The position numbers and the translations under genes were made by a program. From Papilionanthe hookeriana x Papilionanthe teres (Eukaryota; Streptophyta; Magnoliopsida; Asparagales; Orchidaceae), in the NCBI GenBank assembly GCA_022702705.1, contig CM040430.1:81612227-81676226 (forward strand): a stretch of DNA of 64,000 bases. Reading direction: 5' to 3'. Position 1 is the stretch's first letter, and each line of letters begins with the position of its first letter. Below the pieces are notes generated by a model. That model had not been told where the DNA came from, ran no database searches, and saw only the letters and a list, made by a program, of their open reading frames with translations. This document shows, one piece after another, positions 33,053-44,270 of this stretch.

Positions 33053-34900
33053 GCCCGACGGTCGGTCGGTTTAATTTATGTATGATGTAAATGTCTTTCA
33101 ACACTACAACACACAAGACAACTAATTTAGGAAATATTAATTAGCAATCACAATCAATTCACTTCAGTATAATCATATTTATCTTAAAGCTGCTACCCCT
33201 GTCACCAGGTTGCAAACGCATGTATATGTATCACTCATGTAATAAAGGGCTCCAATTGATTCCTAAGTATCGATCCCATAGGGAGCAGATAAATTTATGA
33301 TGGTATCACAACACATAATATTCAAACTAATAAAACTTAAGTAAGAAATGCAAGTAGATAATGTTTAATGTAAAGAAATACTAAGTTTACTAAACTAATT
33401 TTTAAACTTCAAAGTGAAATTTTCTAACTCTAAACAAAGTTTTTATAATGAAAGGTTCAAATTGGAGAAAGTATCCTACCCCCTTGCAATGAGGTTATGG
33501 TTAGTGAATAAATCAGATTGTTCGAAATTTTATTGTGCCAAATAGGAGCATTCCTATGTTTTACCCTCTCCCGAGTGCATAAAGAACATTGGCTAATCTA
33601 AGGTTTGGTTCCTAAATCTGTGGTTTGGTTGGAAGGATACTGGCTTTCACTCCAGAGGTTCTACTTCCCCCTCACCCGAGGGCTAACATCTCGCTTTAGT
33701 TTCCAAAAACTTGGACCAAATTGGGGCTTTTAGTCTATCACCCTAAAATCTTTAAATTTGTCCCCATAAAAGTTTATTTCCTTATTTATTTGCACTTAAC
33801 CCCATTGACTACATTCTTATCCATGACATTGAATGTGATTCTCGCTTTGTTATTGAATGCATGGCCTGTTTGGACTGTATGTTTCACAACAAATTTTAAC
33901 ATTTCAATTGGCCATATCGAAAAGTAAATGAAGATCCAAGTTTAAATCATCACAATTTTTATCATTTATTTTTTCATAACAATTCTGATTCATCACAATA
34001 TCATGTCTTGTTGTACGGAGAAAGACAATGAAATCTACTTAGAATTTATGAGGAAATTACAACCAAACATGGATTTTATGTATGAAAAAATTCATACAAC
34101 ATAAAAATTAATAAACACAAGTTATCTCAAATTCTTCCTCATATAAATTCCTTGAAGTTTCTTTGACTTTATTTTTATAACACCACTTAATTCTCTCTTA
34201 GAAAGGTAAGGAACAAGAAATGTCTCATTTTGCTCTTCTTCTATAACTCTTTCAGAAAACCCCAACTCTCTACACACGCACTACACTTCCTACAACTTAA
34301 TCCCTCTCTTCCACCTCTCTTTTTCTGACTTAAGCTCACTCTATTATATGATCAAGACAAATTTTCCCAAGAGCTGCCTCAAGAACCTCTCTAAAAATCA
34401 TCTAATTTAATGAATTTTTAGGCATAACCATCATTGGTGCCGCCGACGTCAAATCTGGCACCGTCGACGCCAAAACCTAGTGTCGTTAATGCCAAATATT
34501 TGGTCTTTCTGTATTAGGGCACTGTAGGTACCCATTCTGGCGCCGTTGGCACCCATTCTGGCACCGTTGGCACCCATTCTGGTACCGTCGGTACTAGGCA
34601 TTCTGCTTCTCTGGTTTAGGGTGTTGTCGACACCCATTCTGGCATTGTCAACGCTAGATTTATTTTGGAACTTACATTTTCTGGATTTTGGCAGCTTTTG
34701 CGCCAAATTAGACTCTATCGACTCCAGTATATTTCGCAAAATCCTCCATTTGACTCTAAATTTCTTCCTTTTTTTTACTCCAAACACCTAAAATCAATAT
34801 ACCTGCAATAAAACATAAAAATACCTTCCTTTAAAATGTAATATCACAAAAAATGAGCATAAAATGCATATGAAAAATTAAACATTTCTTTGGTGTATCA
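33053..34900 (-). repeat. LTR shared by elements B and C
   Basis: Minus strand starts TGATACACC at 34900 and ends near GGGCA at 33053. A polypurine tract lies on the C side and a primer-binding site on the B side, so this single LTR is the 3' LTR of C and the 5' LTR of B. It carries a GC cassette (34440-34660) with a 21-bp tandem repeat, a TATA-like ATATAATAGAG near 34340 (minus), and the conserved end block (GGGATCGATACTTAGG and GAGTGATACATATACATGCG at 33220-33290). Confidence 0.83.
34531..34593 (-). repeat. 21-bp tandem repeat in the B/C LTR cassette
   Basis: Plus-strand units CCCATTCTGGCGCCGTTGGC (plus one base) start at 34531, 34552 and 34573, with the last diverged. The flanks (34440-34530, 34594-34660) carry further GCCGTCGAC/ACCGTCGAC words. 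The open frames through it reflect the 21-base period. Confidence 0.85.
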
Positions 34901-34915
34901 AAATTTCCCAAACTT
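34901..34915 (-). other. Polypurine tract of element C
   Basis: Minus strand AAGTTTGGGAAATTT directly precedes TGATACACC of the LTR. Confidence 0.7.
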
Positions 34916-36248
34916 ATTTGGTAGTTGTCGTCAAGTAACTCCTTTACTACATAAAAATTATGACTCGTGGTAGTGAACTCAGCTGTATAATTGCTACAAG
35001 TTTTGTTTTGTAAATATAATATAAAAACATTTAAATAAGTTATAATAAGATAGGTCAAACTATAGGTAAGAGTATTTAATAATCAAGTTTAAGAGTTTTA
35101 GTCTTCCATTCATTTCAAAAATAAGTGTAACTTGTCATATTAAAGAAACTTAGAAAAATCATATGAAAAAGAATTCTCATAAAGACTCTATTATTAAAGA
35201 TAATAATACATAAATATAAATCTAGAAATTTTGTTAAGTTTTTTTCCCTTAGGTTAATTCAAGTGAAGATAATTTTTGATTAGGCATCTCCTCAAGCTTC
35301 TCCTCACATATATTCTTCTTTTCTTTTGCTTTTATTTTTCTTTTTCTTTATTTTTTTTTATGGATTGATTTTCAATCTTTTTGTTTCCTTTCTTTTTCTT
35401 TTCTTTTTATGTGAGGATTACTATATCTGGATAGCCTTTAATAATTTTGAACTTCACTATCCTCTTCCTAAAGTTATAACTTATTACATTTCTCTTCTTT
35501 ATACATCAATATTAGTATTAACATTATTTCATAACGCTTCAATCATTTCTTCTGACTTGTAATCCTAAGACTCTCAATATTTTAAAAATACCCTTTCCTT
35601 TACTTTAAATAGTAGACTATAGTCTCATACTCTTATCTTAAATATCTTAACTCAAGAGTTAACCTTCATTATTAAAACATTAATTTTTAAGCCTACTATG
35701 ATATTTAAATAAAATAAAAAATATAACTTTCTAGAGTTAAATTCTTACCAAAAATCATGTTAAAATAGTTTTAAAAATATAGTTTATTGAGGACAGTTAA
35801 AGTTTTAGTCTTTTCTTTAAAAAAATTTTTCTCTCCCCCCCCCAAACTTACATTTTTAATGTGTAAACATTTAGCACCAAAATGTAGGTAGAAAGAAAAC
35901 ATTAAATGAATTTTAAAAGACTAATTTTTTTGTACTGGATTTCTAAATTTGAAACTATGCAGGCATTAATTAAAAAGAGCAAGTATATATAGTGTTGTAG
36001 AAAATTCATGAACATTATATTTCAAGAGATTTGTAGGGTAAATGAAATTCACAATATATTATTTAAGAACAAACAAACATTTAAATATAATAGATAGAAG
36101 AAAATAAAAATAAAAATCACAACAATCCTAATCTACACTACAAGTTCAACATCTGAATTAACGAACCAACAAAAAGCCATGTTCAACTATTTAAAATAAA
36201 AAAACAAAAAACAAAGAGTACTTCAATCACACAAATGTCAATACAATA
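34916..36248 (-). other. 3' non-coding region of element C
   Basis: No gene. The purine-rich minus-strand stretch 35320-35410 (AAAAGAAAAAGAAAGG type) parallels those in E (26650) and D (61225). The upstream polypurine-like tract is at 35831-35848. Confidence 0.7.
35831..35848 (-). other. First polypurine-like tract of element C
   Basis: Minus strand AAGTTTGGGGGGGGGAGAG-like run, about 0.93 kb upstream of the LTR start, matching the paired tracts of D and E. Confidence 0.6.
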
Positions 36249-37334
36249 TCAATCATCCTCATCTTCATCAAAAGCTTCTACCTCTTCATCTTCTATATCG
36301 GGCACAAATGGAGTGAAGCTGGGGCCAGTAGGGAATTCTACATAATGATCTCTCCTCAAATATCTAACCATGGATTCATTATGAGAAACTTCACAATCAA
36401 CTTTCTTCATCATATATTCATCATTATAAGCACTTTGGGCCTCCAAGCTACCAATTCTATTTTGAATAGTCAGTAAATCTCCTTGCTGGATATAAGCTGC
36501 TCCATAACACCTTGTAGAGAAGGAGTGCTAGAGGTAGAAAGAATGTCACTACTCCTACCACTAGTTCTCCATCCAGCATGAGATTCATAAGTAAGAATAT
36601 TGGTCTTAATAATAGGTTTTAAGGGCTCAATTAATTCTTCATTCTTATCAAAATCTACTCCTGGTCGTTCACACAAGGTGTAAATCAGGGTAGGATACCC
36701 AAAGCCTCCAATAGTCTCTCCTTTAGAAATAGCTTGTGCATTTTGGCATATTAAATAGAGTCGATATTAATTCTTTTTATTTGTTGAATGCAAAAAATTT
36801 AAGATAGCTCTCTCTCTCTTTATTTACTTCACTATGATGATAAGTAGGAACAAGTCGAGCAAAAATAAAGTAATATCATGCCTCAGATGGTGAATTTAAC
36901 ATAGAAGTAGAAAAGTTTACCTTATGTTTTTGTTTATTTTCAGAGCCCCTTTTCCATCAGTTACATAAGCAATAACTTCATCCAAAGGAAAATCAATGAC
37001 ACTAAATGGTGAATATTCATAAAAATATGTATCTTCTAACTGATTTAAGGCATTAATCCATTCAGGATTAATATCTACCATTTTTCCAAACATGATCTTC
37101 TGAGGCCTCCTTAAAATTAGCATAAAACTCTCTTACAACGTTAACCACTGCTATTGTTATGAAGTAGCAAAAGGTTTCCCACTGACAAGCAACAATTAAC
37201 CTTTCTACAACACCTCCTGGTTTTTCAAAAGCTTATTCTTGAATTAACTTTCTAGTTCAAATTTGGGTGTTAAAATAAATTAGAGGTCTCACATTTACAA
37301 ATTTCTTCTCATCAAAATCCAATTTTCTCTTCAT
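36249..37334 (-). pseudogene. Second env-position ORF of element C
   Basis: Starts at the minus-strand ATG at 37334 (MKRKLDFDEKKF), as in D (MATRISKGRENL). The middle has words parallel to GGVVERLIVACQWETF and a VREFYANF block, then the INPEWINALNQLEDTYFYEY part (36917-37123). After stops come EELIEPLKPIIKTNILTYES (36470-36676) and a helical, acidic end (36249-36446) with VDCEVSHNESMVRYLRRDHYV. Same family as in B, D and E; function unknown. Several stops and frameshifts. Confidence 0.75.
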
Positions 37335-37726
37335 TTTTGGAACCATAAGAATTTATTTAAAATTGAAAACAAATCCAAATAAATCATAATAACAATGTAT
37401 TAAACTCCAAAAATCAATCTCAAAAGTACGAAACTTAACACTATGGAGTCTATCAATTTTTCTTCTAAAAACTTTAAATTTTTTGATCTCCATAATGTAG
37501 GAGAAATTCATGGTGAAAATCAAACATTTTTAGTTTAAAATAGAGCTCTTACCAAGAGAAGATGAAATCCAAGCTTTTCTAGCCTTAAAATCTCCTCAAA
37601 TCTGAATTTATGCAAACCCTAGTTGAAGTTTCAGCCTTGACTTGAGGAAGAAGATGACAAAATAGTAAAAACAGGTTTTACTGTGCTGTTTTTACGAAAT
37701 AAAAAATACCTGTAAAGTTTCGGTCT

Positions 37727-37746
37727 TCTGGCGCGGTGGCGCCAGA
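37727..37746 (-). repeat. GC inverted repeat before the second env-position ORF of C
   Basis: TCTGGCG and CGCCAGA flank CGGTGG, about 400 bases upstream of the ORF start, in DNA that is otherwise AT-rich. The region 37335-38123 around it has no other recognisable content. Confidence 0.8.
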
Positions 37747-38123
37747 CTGAAATTTTCAGAAATTCAAATATTCTGTGATTTCAGTTATTTTTAAGTCACG
37801 CCATCATCTAATTAGCGTAATTCAACAATAATTTTTATAATTAAGTGATCTACTAACAAAAAACTTCACAAACAACACAAAACTTGACATTTATATAATA
37901 TCCAACACTTACAAACATAAATCTCAATCCACACTTTCACGCAATGAATATAAACCACACAAGATCTATTTAAGTGTCAAAATCACACCTCAACATACTA
38001 ACACTGAAAACAAAATATCAAACATAAATGTAAATCAGTAAAAAGTCTCAAAATCTTAAATTAAGCAAATTCAACACAATCACACATAAGTTCATATACT
38101 AAAAAGTCCATAATTCAAAGTCA

Positions 38124-39230
38124 CTATTCCTCTTCTTCAACCAAACTATCATCTCCTTTGATGTCTCCAATAGATTGGTGGTGTAGATACAAGTTATATA
38201 AAAGATGATAAGGAAATTCACTTGTTGAATCTTTTTCAATCCAAGCATTTTTCTTAAACATGTGTATCATACCTTCTTCAATGCGCCCAGTATGATTAAA
38301 GTTCTCTTTCATCCTCCAATTCAGATAATCAAATAATTTAGAAATATTATTAATTACACTCATAACATTTTGCACCTTTTTCTCTAATTTCTTAATCCTT
38401 TTTAGAATAACATATGAACTATCAGTAAAATGAGGCCATATAAGTGATGAAGTTTATGATGATTGATCCATAAAAACATTCATATCATTGACTTCTCCAT
38501 TATCTATACAGTCACAATTAGTTTTTGGGTTCACGGGCTTCTAGGGAAAAAGCACATTCTCCCAACTATTATAAGGTACCTGTGACTAGCTACAGAATAG
38601 GAATATGGTAGATGGATATCCTAACCCATATGTAGATCCATTCGTAATCAAACCTAGAACTGATTTAACAATTATTGCACCCACATCAATCAGTCTTCCC
38701 ATTTGAATACAATACTTCAAGATAACACATTCTTTAGTAACTTTACTGATTTTGATATCAGAAGTAATTTTGCAGAAATAAAGAGATGCCATTTCATTGA
38801 CTCAGAACTTAATAATGAAGAAGGAAAATTTAAATGTCTCTTATCTCAAATCTTCCAATTTCGATCTAAATTAGTTAAGTATCGATACACCTCATTCATG
38901 ATGTCTCTTGTGGGGAAAAAATTAGCATAATGACAAATTGGAATGCTTTCAATCATAAACAATTCATTTATTCTTGAAGGAGTGAATGGTACCCACCTGC
39001 CTCAAACATAGAAGACTCCTTGGTTAATCCCATGAAGATTTGCATAAAAGTTTTCACTATAGGTAAGACTACGGTAGTAGTAGTGTAACATAACACTTCC
39101 CAACATCTTTGTGCAATGATTTCATCCACTCGAGTACTAGGAGTGTTTCGCCTAAGATTCTAAAAACCTCTTTCTTTGATTAATCTCTTCTTCATAATAA
39201 CTCTATCATAGAGTTTTTGCGCATAAAAAA
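38124..39230 (-). pseudogene. First env-position ORF of element C
   Basis: Minus strand. It has TRVDEIIAQRCWEVL-like, TFYANLHGINQGVFYV and PFTPSRINELFMIESIPICH words, then KVTKECVILKYCIQMGRLIDVG (38586-38792) and a tail with VINNISKLFDYLNWRMKENFN (38124-38375). It matches the first env-position ORF of D along its length and differs from the second ORF. Broken by stops (for example in YV*GR) and frame changes. Function unknown. Confidence 0.78.
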
Positions 39231-39429
39231 TGATGAATTTTTTTCTATTGAAAACCCCATATCTCGAAGTTACTTTAGAGTTGGAAGCTATAAGATGCAA
39301 ATTTGGTGGATGTCTTTTTGTTTTACTGACTTAATTGCCTTTAAAATACAATTTTAGGGTGTTATAATGATGAAAATTCCATCCAAAACTGCCAAAAACC
39401 TTAATTAGAAGCTTACAAATCGTCAGAAA

Positions 39430-39520
39430 AATTGCAGCGCTGTTAGCGCTGAAATGTGGCACCGTCGGCGCCCTTGCTGTAAGTTGGTCCCGTTAGCACC
39501 AATTCTTGCACCATCAATGC
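39430..39520 (-). repeat. GC cassette before the first env-position ORF of C
   Basis: Minus strand reads GGCGCCGACGGTGCCACATT, then AGCGCTAACAGCGCTG. The words match the cassette of C's own LTR (GGCGTCGACGGTGCCAGATT at 34460, minus). Confidence 0.8.
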
Positions 39521-39707
39521 CAATATGAAAATTTACACAGTTTTGCTCATGGTCCAAATAATTCCCAAATCTTCCATAAAATCCAATGATCACCGTAATT
39601 TGTCATTTATGAATATGTAGGACTCCAAAGTATAATTAATTAATATTATTAACATCTAAAAAACAACATAAAAAAATCAAATAAAATCTATTAACAAAGA
39701 TAACTAA

Positions 39708-39752
39708 AGGTTACCTCCCACAAAGCAATTTGTTTAATGTCGTCAGCCTGAC
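39708..39752 (-). promoter_or_regulatory. Conserved post-pol motif (element C)
   Basis: Minus strand contains GTCAGGCTGACGACATTAAA, then CAAATTGCTTTGTGGGAGGT. The same block with few changes lies after pol in D (56945-56989). Blocks like this recur after pol in plant Athila elements. Its role is unknown; an RNA signal for expressing the downstream ORF is possible. Confidence 0.7.
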
Positions 39753-39849
39753 CTACCCAATTTTTACTTTGGATGACTCGACATTAAAACCTCTTTAAAA
39801 TTAGGTCTAAGCCCCTCAAAAATAAGGTTTTAACCTATGTCCATTCATA

Positions 39850-41000
39850 TTAAATATTTTCTTAGTTTTTTGATCCTTTATATCTACAACTCCATAAAGA
39901 TAAACTTTAAAAACAATGTAAGGCAGTAACCATCTTGACTTCAATTTTCTAGGAAATAATTTTAATTTTATATTATACAACAAACTTCTTGTCCAGGCTC
40001 AAATTCCTTTCTTATTATCTTTCGATCATGCCATTTTTTTCATTTTCTCTTTATAAATTCTGGCATTATCAAAAGATTCATTTCTAATCTCTTCAAATTC
40101 ATTCAGTTGCAATAATCTTTTCTCACCAGTATCCTTTTAAATTGAAACTAAATTCCTTAATAGCCCAAAATTTTTTATGTTCCAGTTCTATTAGCAAGTG
40201 ACAATTCTTTCCAAAAATAAGACTCTATGGGTACATTCCTATAGGAGTTTTATAAGTTATCTGATAAGCCCATAAAGCAGTGTCTAATCTAACAAAACAA
40301 TCCACTTTGCTAGGATTTATGGTTTTTTCCAAAATTCTTTTAATCTCATGATTAGACACTTCAGCAAGACCACTAGTCTGGGGATGATAAGTAGTAGAAA
40401 TCATTTGCACTATGTTATATTTTATAACAAATTTCTCAATTTTATTATTCCTAAAATGAGACCCTCCATCAATAATTATTACTCTCGACATTCCATTCTA
40501 GTAAAAATATTTTTAATTAAAAATTTTGAAAAACTCCAAGCATACATCTAGATAAAGCTATAACTTCAATCCATTTTGATACAAAATCTACTGCAATAAA
40601 TATATATAAATTTCCATATGAAGATATAAATGGTCCAATAAATTCTAATCCCTAAACGTCAAAAATTTCAACTTCTAATGTAAAATTCAGAGGCATTTCA
40701 TTTCTTTTTGAAATATTTCCTACTCGCTAACACTTATCAAAAGTTTTAATATAAGCATTAACATCACTAAAATGAGTAGGCCAATAAAATCCAGACTGTA
40801 AAATTTTATGTGTAGTTATATCAATTCCAAAAGGACCGCCAGATTTAGAATCATGACATTTTTTGGATGATTTTTTCAGTTTCTTCATAAGGTACACATC
40901 TTTGAATAATTAGATCCTTACATTGCTTATACAAATAAGGGTCATCCTAAAAGTAAAATTTTGAAACATGAATGAATTTTCTCTATTATTGCTTTGGTAG
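39850..41000 (-). pseudogene. Integrase of element C
   Basis: Minus strand. The DDE core shows GLEFIGPF (first Asp replaced by Glu, with a stop just before it), IIIDGGSHFRNNKIEKF (second Asp kept) and SGLAEVSNHEIKRILEKT (Glu kept), the last two in the intact piece 40225-40491. The zinc region words DDPYLYKQCKDLII and the C-terminal domain are scattered over frames. Non-functional. Confidence 0.82.
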
Positions 41001-41690
41001 TTCATTTGGTAAAATATCACTTACAATGAAGTTCAAGATATATGCATACCACGGGACATGATATTCATTAATAATATACAATTGTTCATCGGGAAATGTT
41101 CCATTTATTTCACTTTCAAAATCAGCTGATTCTTTCTATTATAATCAAGATAAATGATCAGCTAATTAATTATCAGTTCTTTTCCTATCTGCTATAACAA
41201 AATCAAATTCTTGCATAAGAAGTAACCATCTGATCAATCTTGGTTTTGCATCCTTCTTTTGCATTAATTATTCGATAGCAGAATGGTCGTATACATAATA
41301 CATTTAGTCCCAATTAAATATTTTCTAAACTTATAAAAAGCATAATCAATTGCAAATACCTCTTTTTCAGTGGTAGTGTAGTTAATTTGAGCTTCGTTTA
41401 ATGTTTTACTAGCATAATATATAATCTTAAAAACTTTGTCATATCTTTATCCTAAAATAGATCCAATAGCATAATCACTAGCATCACATTAATTCAAATG
41501 GTTTCTCCCAATCAGGTGAATCAATTACTGGTGCAGTGATTAAATTTTCTTTCAATAATTCAAAGGCATGAAGACATTCTTCATTAAAATCAAATTTTAT
41601 ATCTTTTTCTAAATGTTGGCATAGAGGATTAGTAATTTTTGAAAAATCTTTTATGTACTTCCTGTAAAACCAGCATGTCCTAAAAAACTT
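41001..41690 (-). pseudogene. RNase H of element C
   Basis: Minus strand: RYDKVFKIIYYASKTLNEAQ, TTTEKEVFAIDYAFYKFRKYL, KRDAKPRLIRW-like and LLMQEFDFVIADRK words in order, typical of Ty3 RNase H after RT. Multiple stops. No second RNase H is present, as expected for Athila. Confidence 0.8.
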
Positions 41691-42372
41691 CTAACACCTC
41701 TTACTGTGGTATGAGGCGGTAATTTCATAATAACTTAAATTTTTGTCGAATCTACTTCCATGTCATTTTTAAAAATTTTATGCCCAAGTAAAATTCCTCA
41801 TGCAACTATAAACTGGCCTTTTTCCCAATTTAGCACTAAGTTTGTCTTTTAATAACATTCTAGAACTTTCTCCAAATGATATAAACAAGCTTTAAATGAA
41901 TTTATGAACACTGAAAAGTCATACATAAAAACTTCAGTGCCTTTTTCAATTAAATCACAGAAAATTGACAACATACATCTTTGAAATGTTACAGGTGCAT
42001 TACATAATCCAAAGGGCATTCATCTAAAAGAAAATGTACCATAAGAACTGATAAATGTTGTCTTCTCTTGATCCTCGAGAGTAATTGGAATTTGATGATA
42101 TCTAGTATATCCATCCAAAAAAAGCAAAAAAATTTGTGCTCGGCTAACCTATATAATATTTGATCCAGAAAAGATAAAGGAAAAGTGTCTTTCATGGAGA
42201 CAGAATTCAATTTTCTATAGTCGATACAGATTTGCTAACTAGTGACATCTCTTGTTGGTATGAATTCATTTTTCTCATTCACTTCTATAGCCACACCCCC
42301 CTTTTCTAGAACAAAATCAATTGGACTTACCCAAGCACTGTCAGAAATTAGATATATTATTCAAGAGTCTAA
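41691..42372 (-). pseudogene. Reverse transcriptase of element C, distal part
   Basis: Minus strand, starting at the D insertion. Words in order: IIYLISDS, WVSPIDFVLEKGG, ICIDYRKLNSVSMKDTFPLSF, DGYTRYHQIPI, PFGLCNAPVTFQRCM. The catalytic FMDDFS is FMYDFS: the first Asp of the pair is Tyr at 41921-41923. The N-terminal part is at 63303-63600. Confidence 0.85.
42368..42372. repeat. Target-site duplication of element D, left
   Basis: TCTAA before the 5' LTR; TCTAG follows the 3' LTR at 63303-63307. Four of five bases match. Removing D and one copy restores a continuous RT reading across the site. Confidence 0.75.
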
Positions 42373-44009
42373 TGATCCACTTAAAATTTGATAGCTTTTT
42401 ACTATTCATTTCATACCTGTTTTTGATGATATTACACTTTAAAGAAAGGTATTTTTCATGATTTCATGCAGGTACAATGATTTTATGCCTTTGGAGCAAA
42501 AGGAAGTGAAAAGGAGCAAATTTAGAGTAAAATGTGGCAAAACTGCATTTTTTTGAACTAGCGCCGAACGGCGCTGTCACTAGCGCCGGACTACACTATT
42601 TTACAGAGAGTTACGACCAATTGGTGGAATAATGCACTGAACGGCTCCCTATTCTGTGCCGGACTGTGCCCTATCCTGATTTCAAACTAGATTCAATATT
42701 TTTGGCCAGATTTTGGAGGGTTTCTTGAAGAAACTCTTGGGAAATCAGTTATAGCTTAATTTAAACTACTTTGGAGCCAAAATTTAGAGTGGGGGAGAGT
42801 TTAGAGTGTAGAGAGACTTTAGAGAGATTGTCTTTTTATTTTTTTAGGAAATCTAGGTTTTGTGTGTTCTCTTCTGAGGGGTGTAGGAGAAGAGGGAAAG
42901 TGAGAGATTTCTTCTTCCTTGCTCATCTAAATAGAGAATTGGGTGTTGTTGTGAAGAAAGAAGAGGAGTCAAAGGAATTCCTTAAGATTCGCTTGGGGAA
43001 GAGTTTTTGATAAGTTGTCTTTTCTTTATTCTATTTGTATGACGTTATTTTTATATATATAATCCATGTTTTGTCATCTTTTCCTCATGAGTCATGAGTA
43101 GATTTCTTTTTCTTCCTCTTTTTCATTTGACGTGTTAATGTTATGATATGGAAATGATGTGTCGATTTATTATGGAGAATTTGTGATAACCTTTTCACTT
43201 CAAACTTCATTTACTTTTTGATATGGACTATTGAATTGTTAAAACTTGTTGGGAAACATATGTTCCAAAAGGGTTATGAGTTCCACAACAAAGGTGAAGG
43301 TCACATTCAATGTCCATGAATGAGAGAAGTAGTTTATGGGGATTGAGTGCAAATAAATAGGGAAATATACTTTGACGGGTGTAGAATTGGAGATTTCAGA
43401 GTGAGAGGCTAAAATCCTCAATTTGGTCCTAATGTTTGGAAATTAAAGTGAGAGTTAGCCTTCAGGGGAAGAGAAGTGGGAGTTCTTTAGTGAGAGCCAA
43501 TTTCCTCCCAGCCTAACCACGGATTTGGGGACTGAACTTAGGATTAGCCAATGTTCTTTATACGCTTAGAAAAGGGTAAAGAATAGGAATGCTCCTATTT
43601 GGCACAATACATTTGCATCACTTATCTATGTCACAATAATCATCATATTATAATTGGAGAGAAGGAAGACTCTTTCTTACAACTGAAACTTTGTTATAAA
43701 TTTTGTCTTGTGTTAGTTTAAGTTGCTAGAAGTTTATAACATAAATTGGTAAAAATAGTAACTATGACTATTGTATTTCTTTTAAGAATTGAAATTACTT
43801 GCAATTGTGTTGTTATTTGAGAGGTGATTTCTGTGCTACGCCATAAAATTAAAGCCTCCTTGTGGGATCGATATCCAAGACTCCACTAGAGCCTTATATT
43901 ACTTGAGTGATACGTATACTTGCATTTAATTGTATGACTCATTAGAAAACTAAATCAATATATATATATCTGAGTTCATAAATTTTGGCAAATTAAAAAA
44001 GTCGCACCA
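42373..44009 (+). repeat. 5' LTR of element D
   Basis: Starts TGATCCAC, ends GTCGCACCA; 1637 bp. It matches 61676-63302 along its length with scattered substitutions and small indels, several of them C-to-T or G-to-A in the CpG-rich cassette. It has a GC palindrome at 42560 and the conserved end block (GGGATCGATATCC, GAGTGATACGTATACTTGC near 43862-43925). A TA repeat lies just before the end. Confidence 0.93.
42560..42575 (+). repeat. GC palindrome of the D LTR cassette
   Basis: AGCGCCG-AA-CGGCGCT, followed by TAGCGCCGGACTAC and GTGCCGGACTGTGCCC. Located 187 bases into the LTR; decayed to AGCGTCGAATGGTGTT in the 3' LTR. Confidence 0.85.
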
Positions 44010-44015
44010 AGTTTT

Positions 44016-44033
44016 TGGCACCGTTGCCGGGGA
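44016..44033 (+). other. Primer-binding site of element D
   Basis: TGGCACCGTTGCCGGGGA, six bases after the LTR end. It is complementary to the 3' end of tRNA-Asp apart from one mismatch (A for G), as usual for Athila elements. Confidence 0.93.
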
Positions 44034-44270
44034 GGAAAGGTAACTGCTAAAATTAATTTTGTAGTATTTGAAATCTTATATTTGAATTACAAGTCATAAT
44101 TGTGTGTGTTTGTTTATTGTTAGTGTGCTTATTGTGTTTGTATGTGTAGTATCAGATCTATAGGTTTAGTGTCTTACGACTCCGAATTAGAGGGTACTAT
44201 TAGAAAAATTTGAAAACAATGAAAACAATCTGCAAATCCTCACAAAACGACGAACAACTTAAACAATCAA

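Larger units (their letters stand above)
34901..42372 (-). mobile_element. Element C, 3' part (RT to polypurine tract), Athila-like
   Basis: Minus strand. From 42372 leftward: RT (continuing from 63303-64000 across the D insertion), RNase H, integrase, a conserved post-pol motif, two cassette-plus-ORF modules, 3' non-coding DNA and polypurine tract, then the LTR at 33053-34900. Heavily mutated. Confidence 0.85.
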
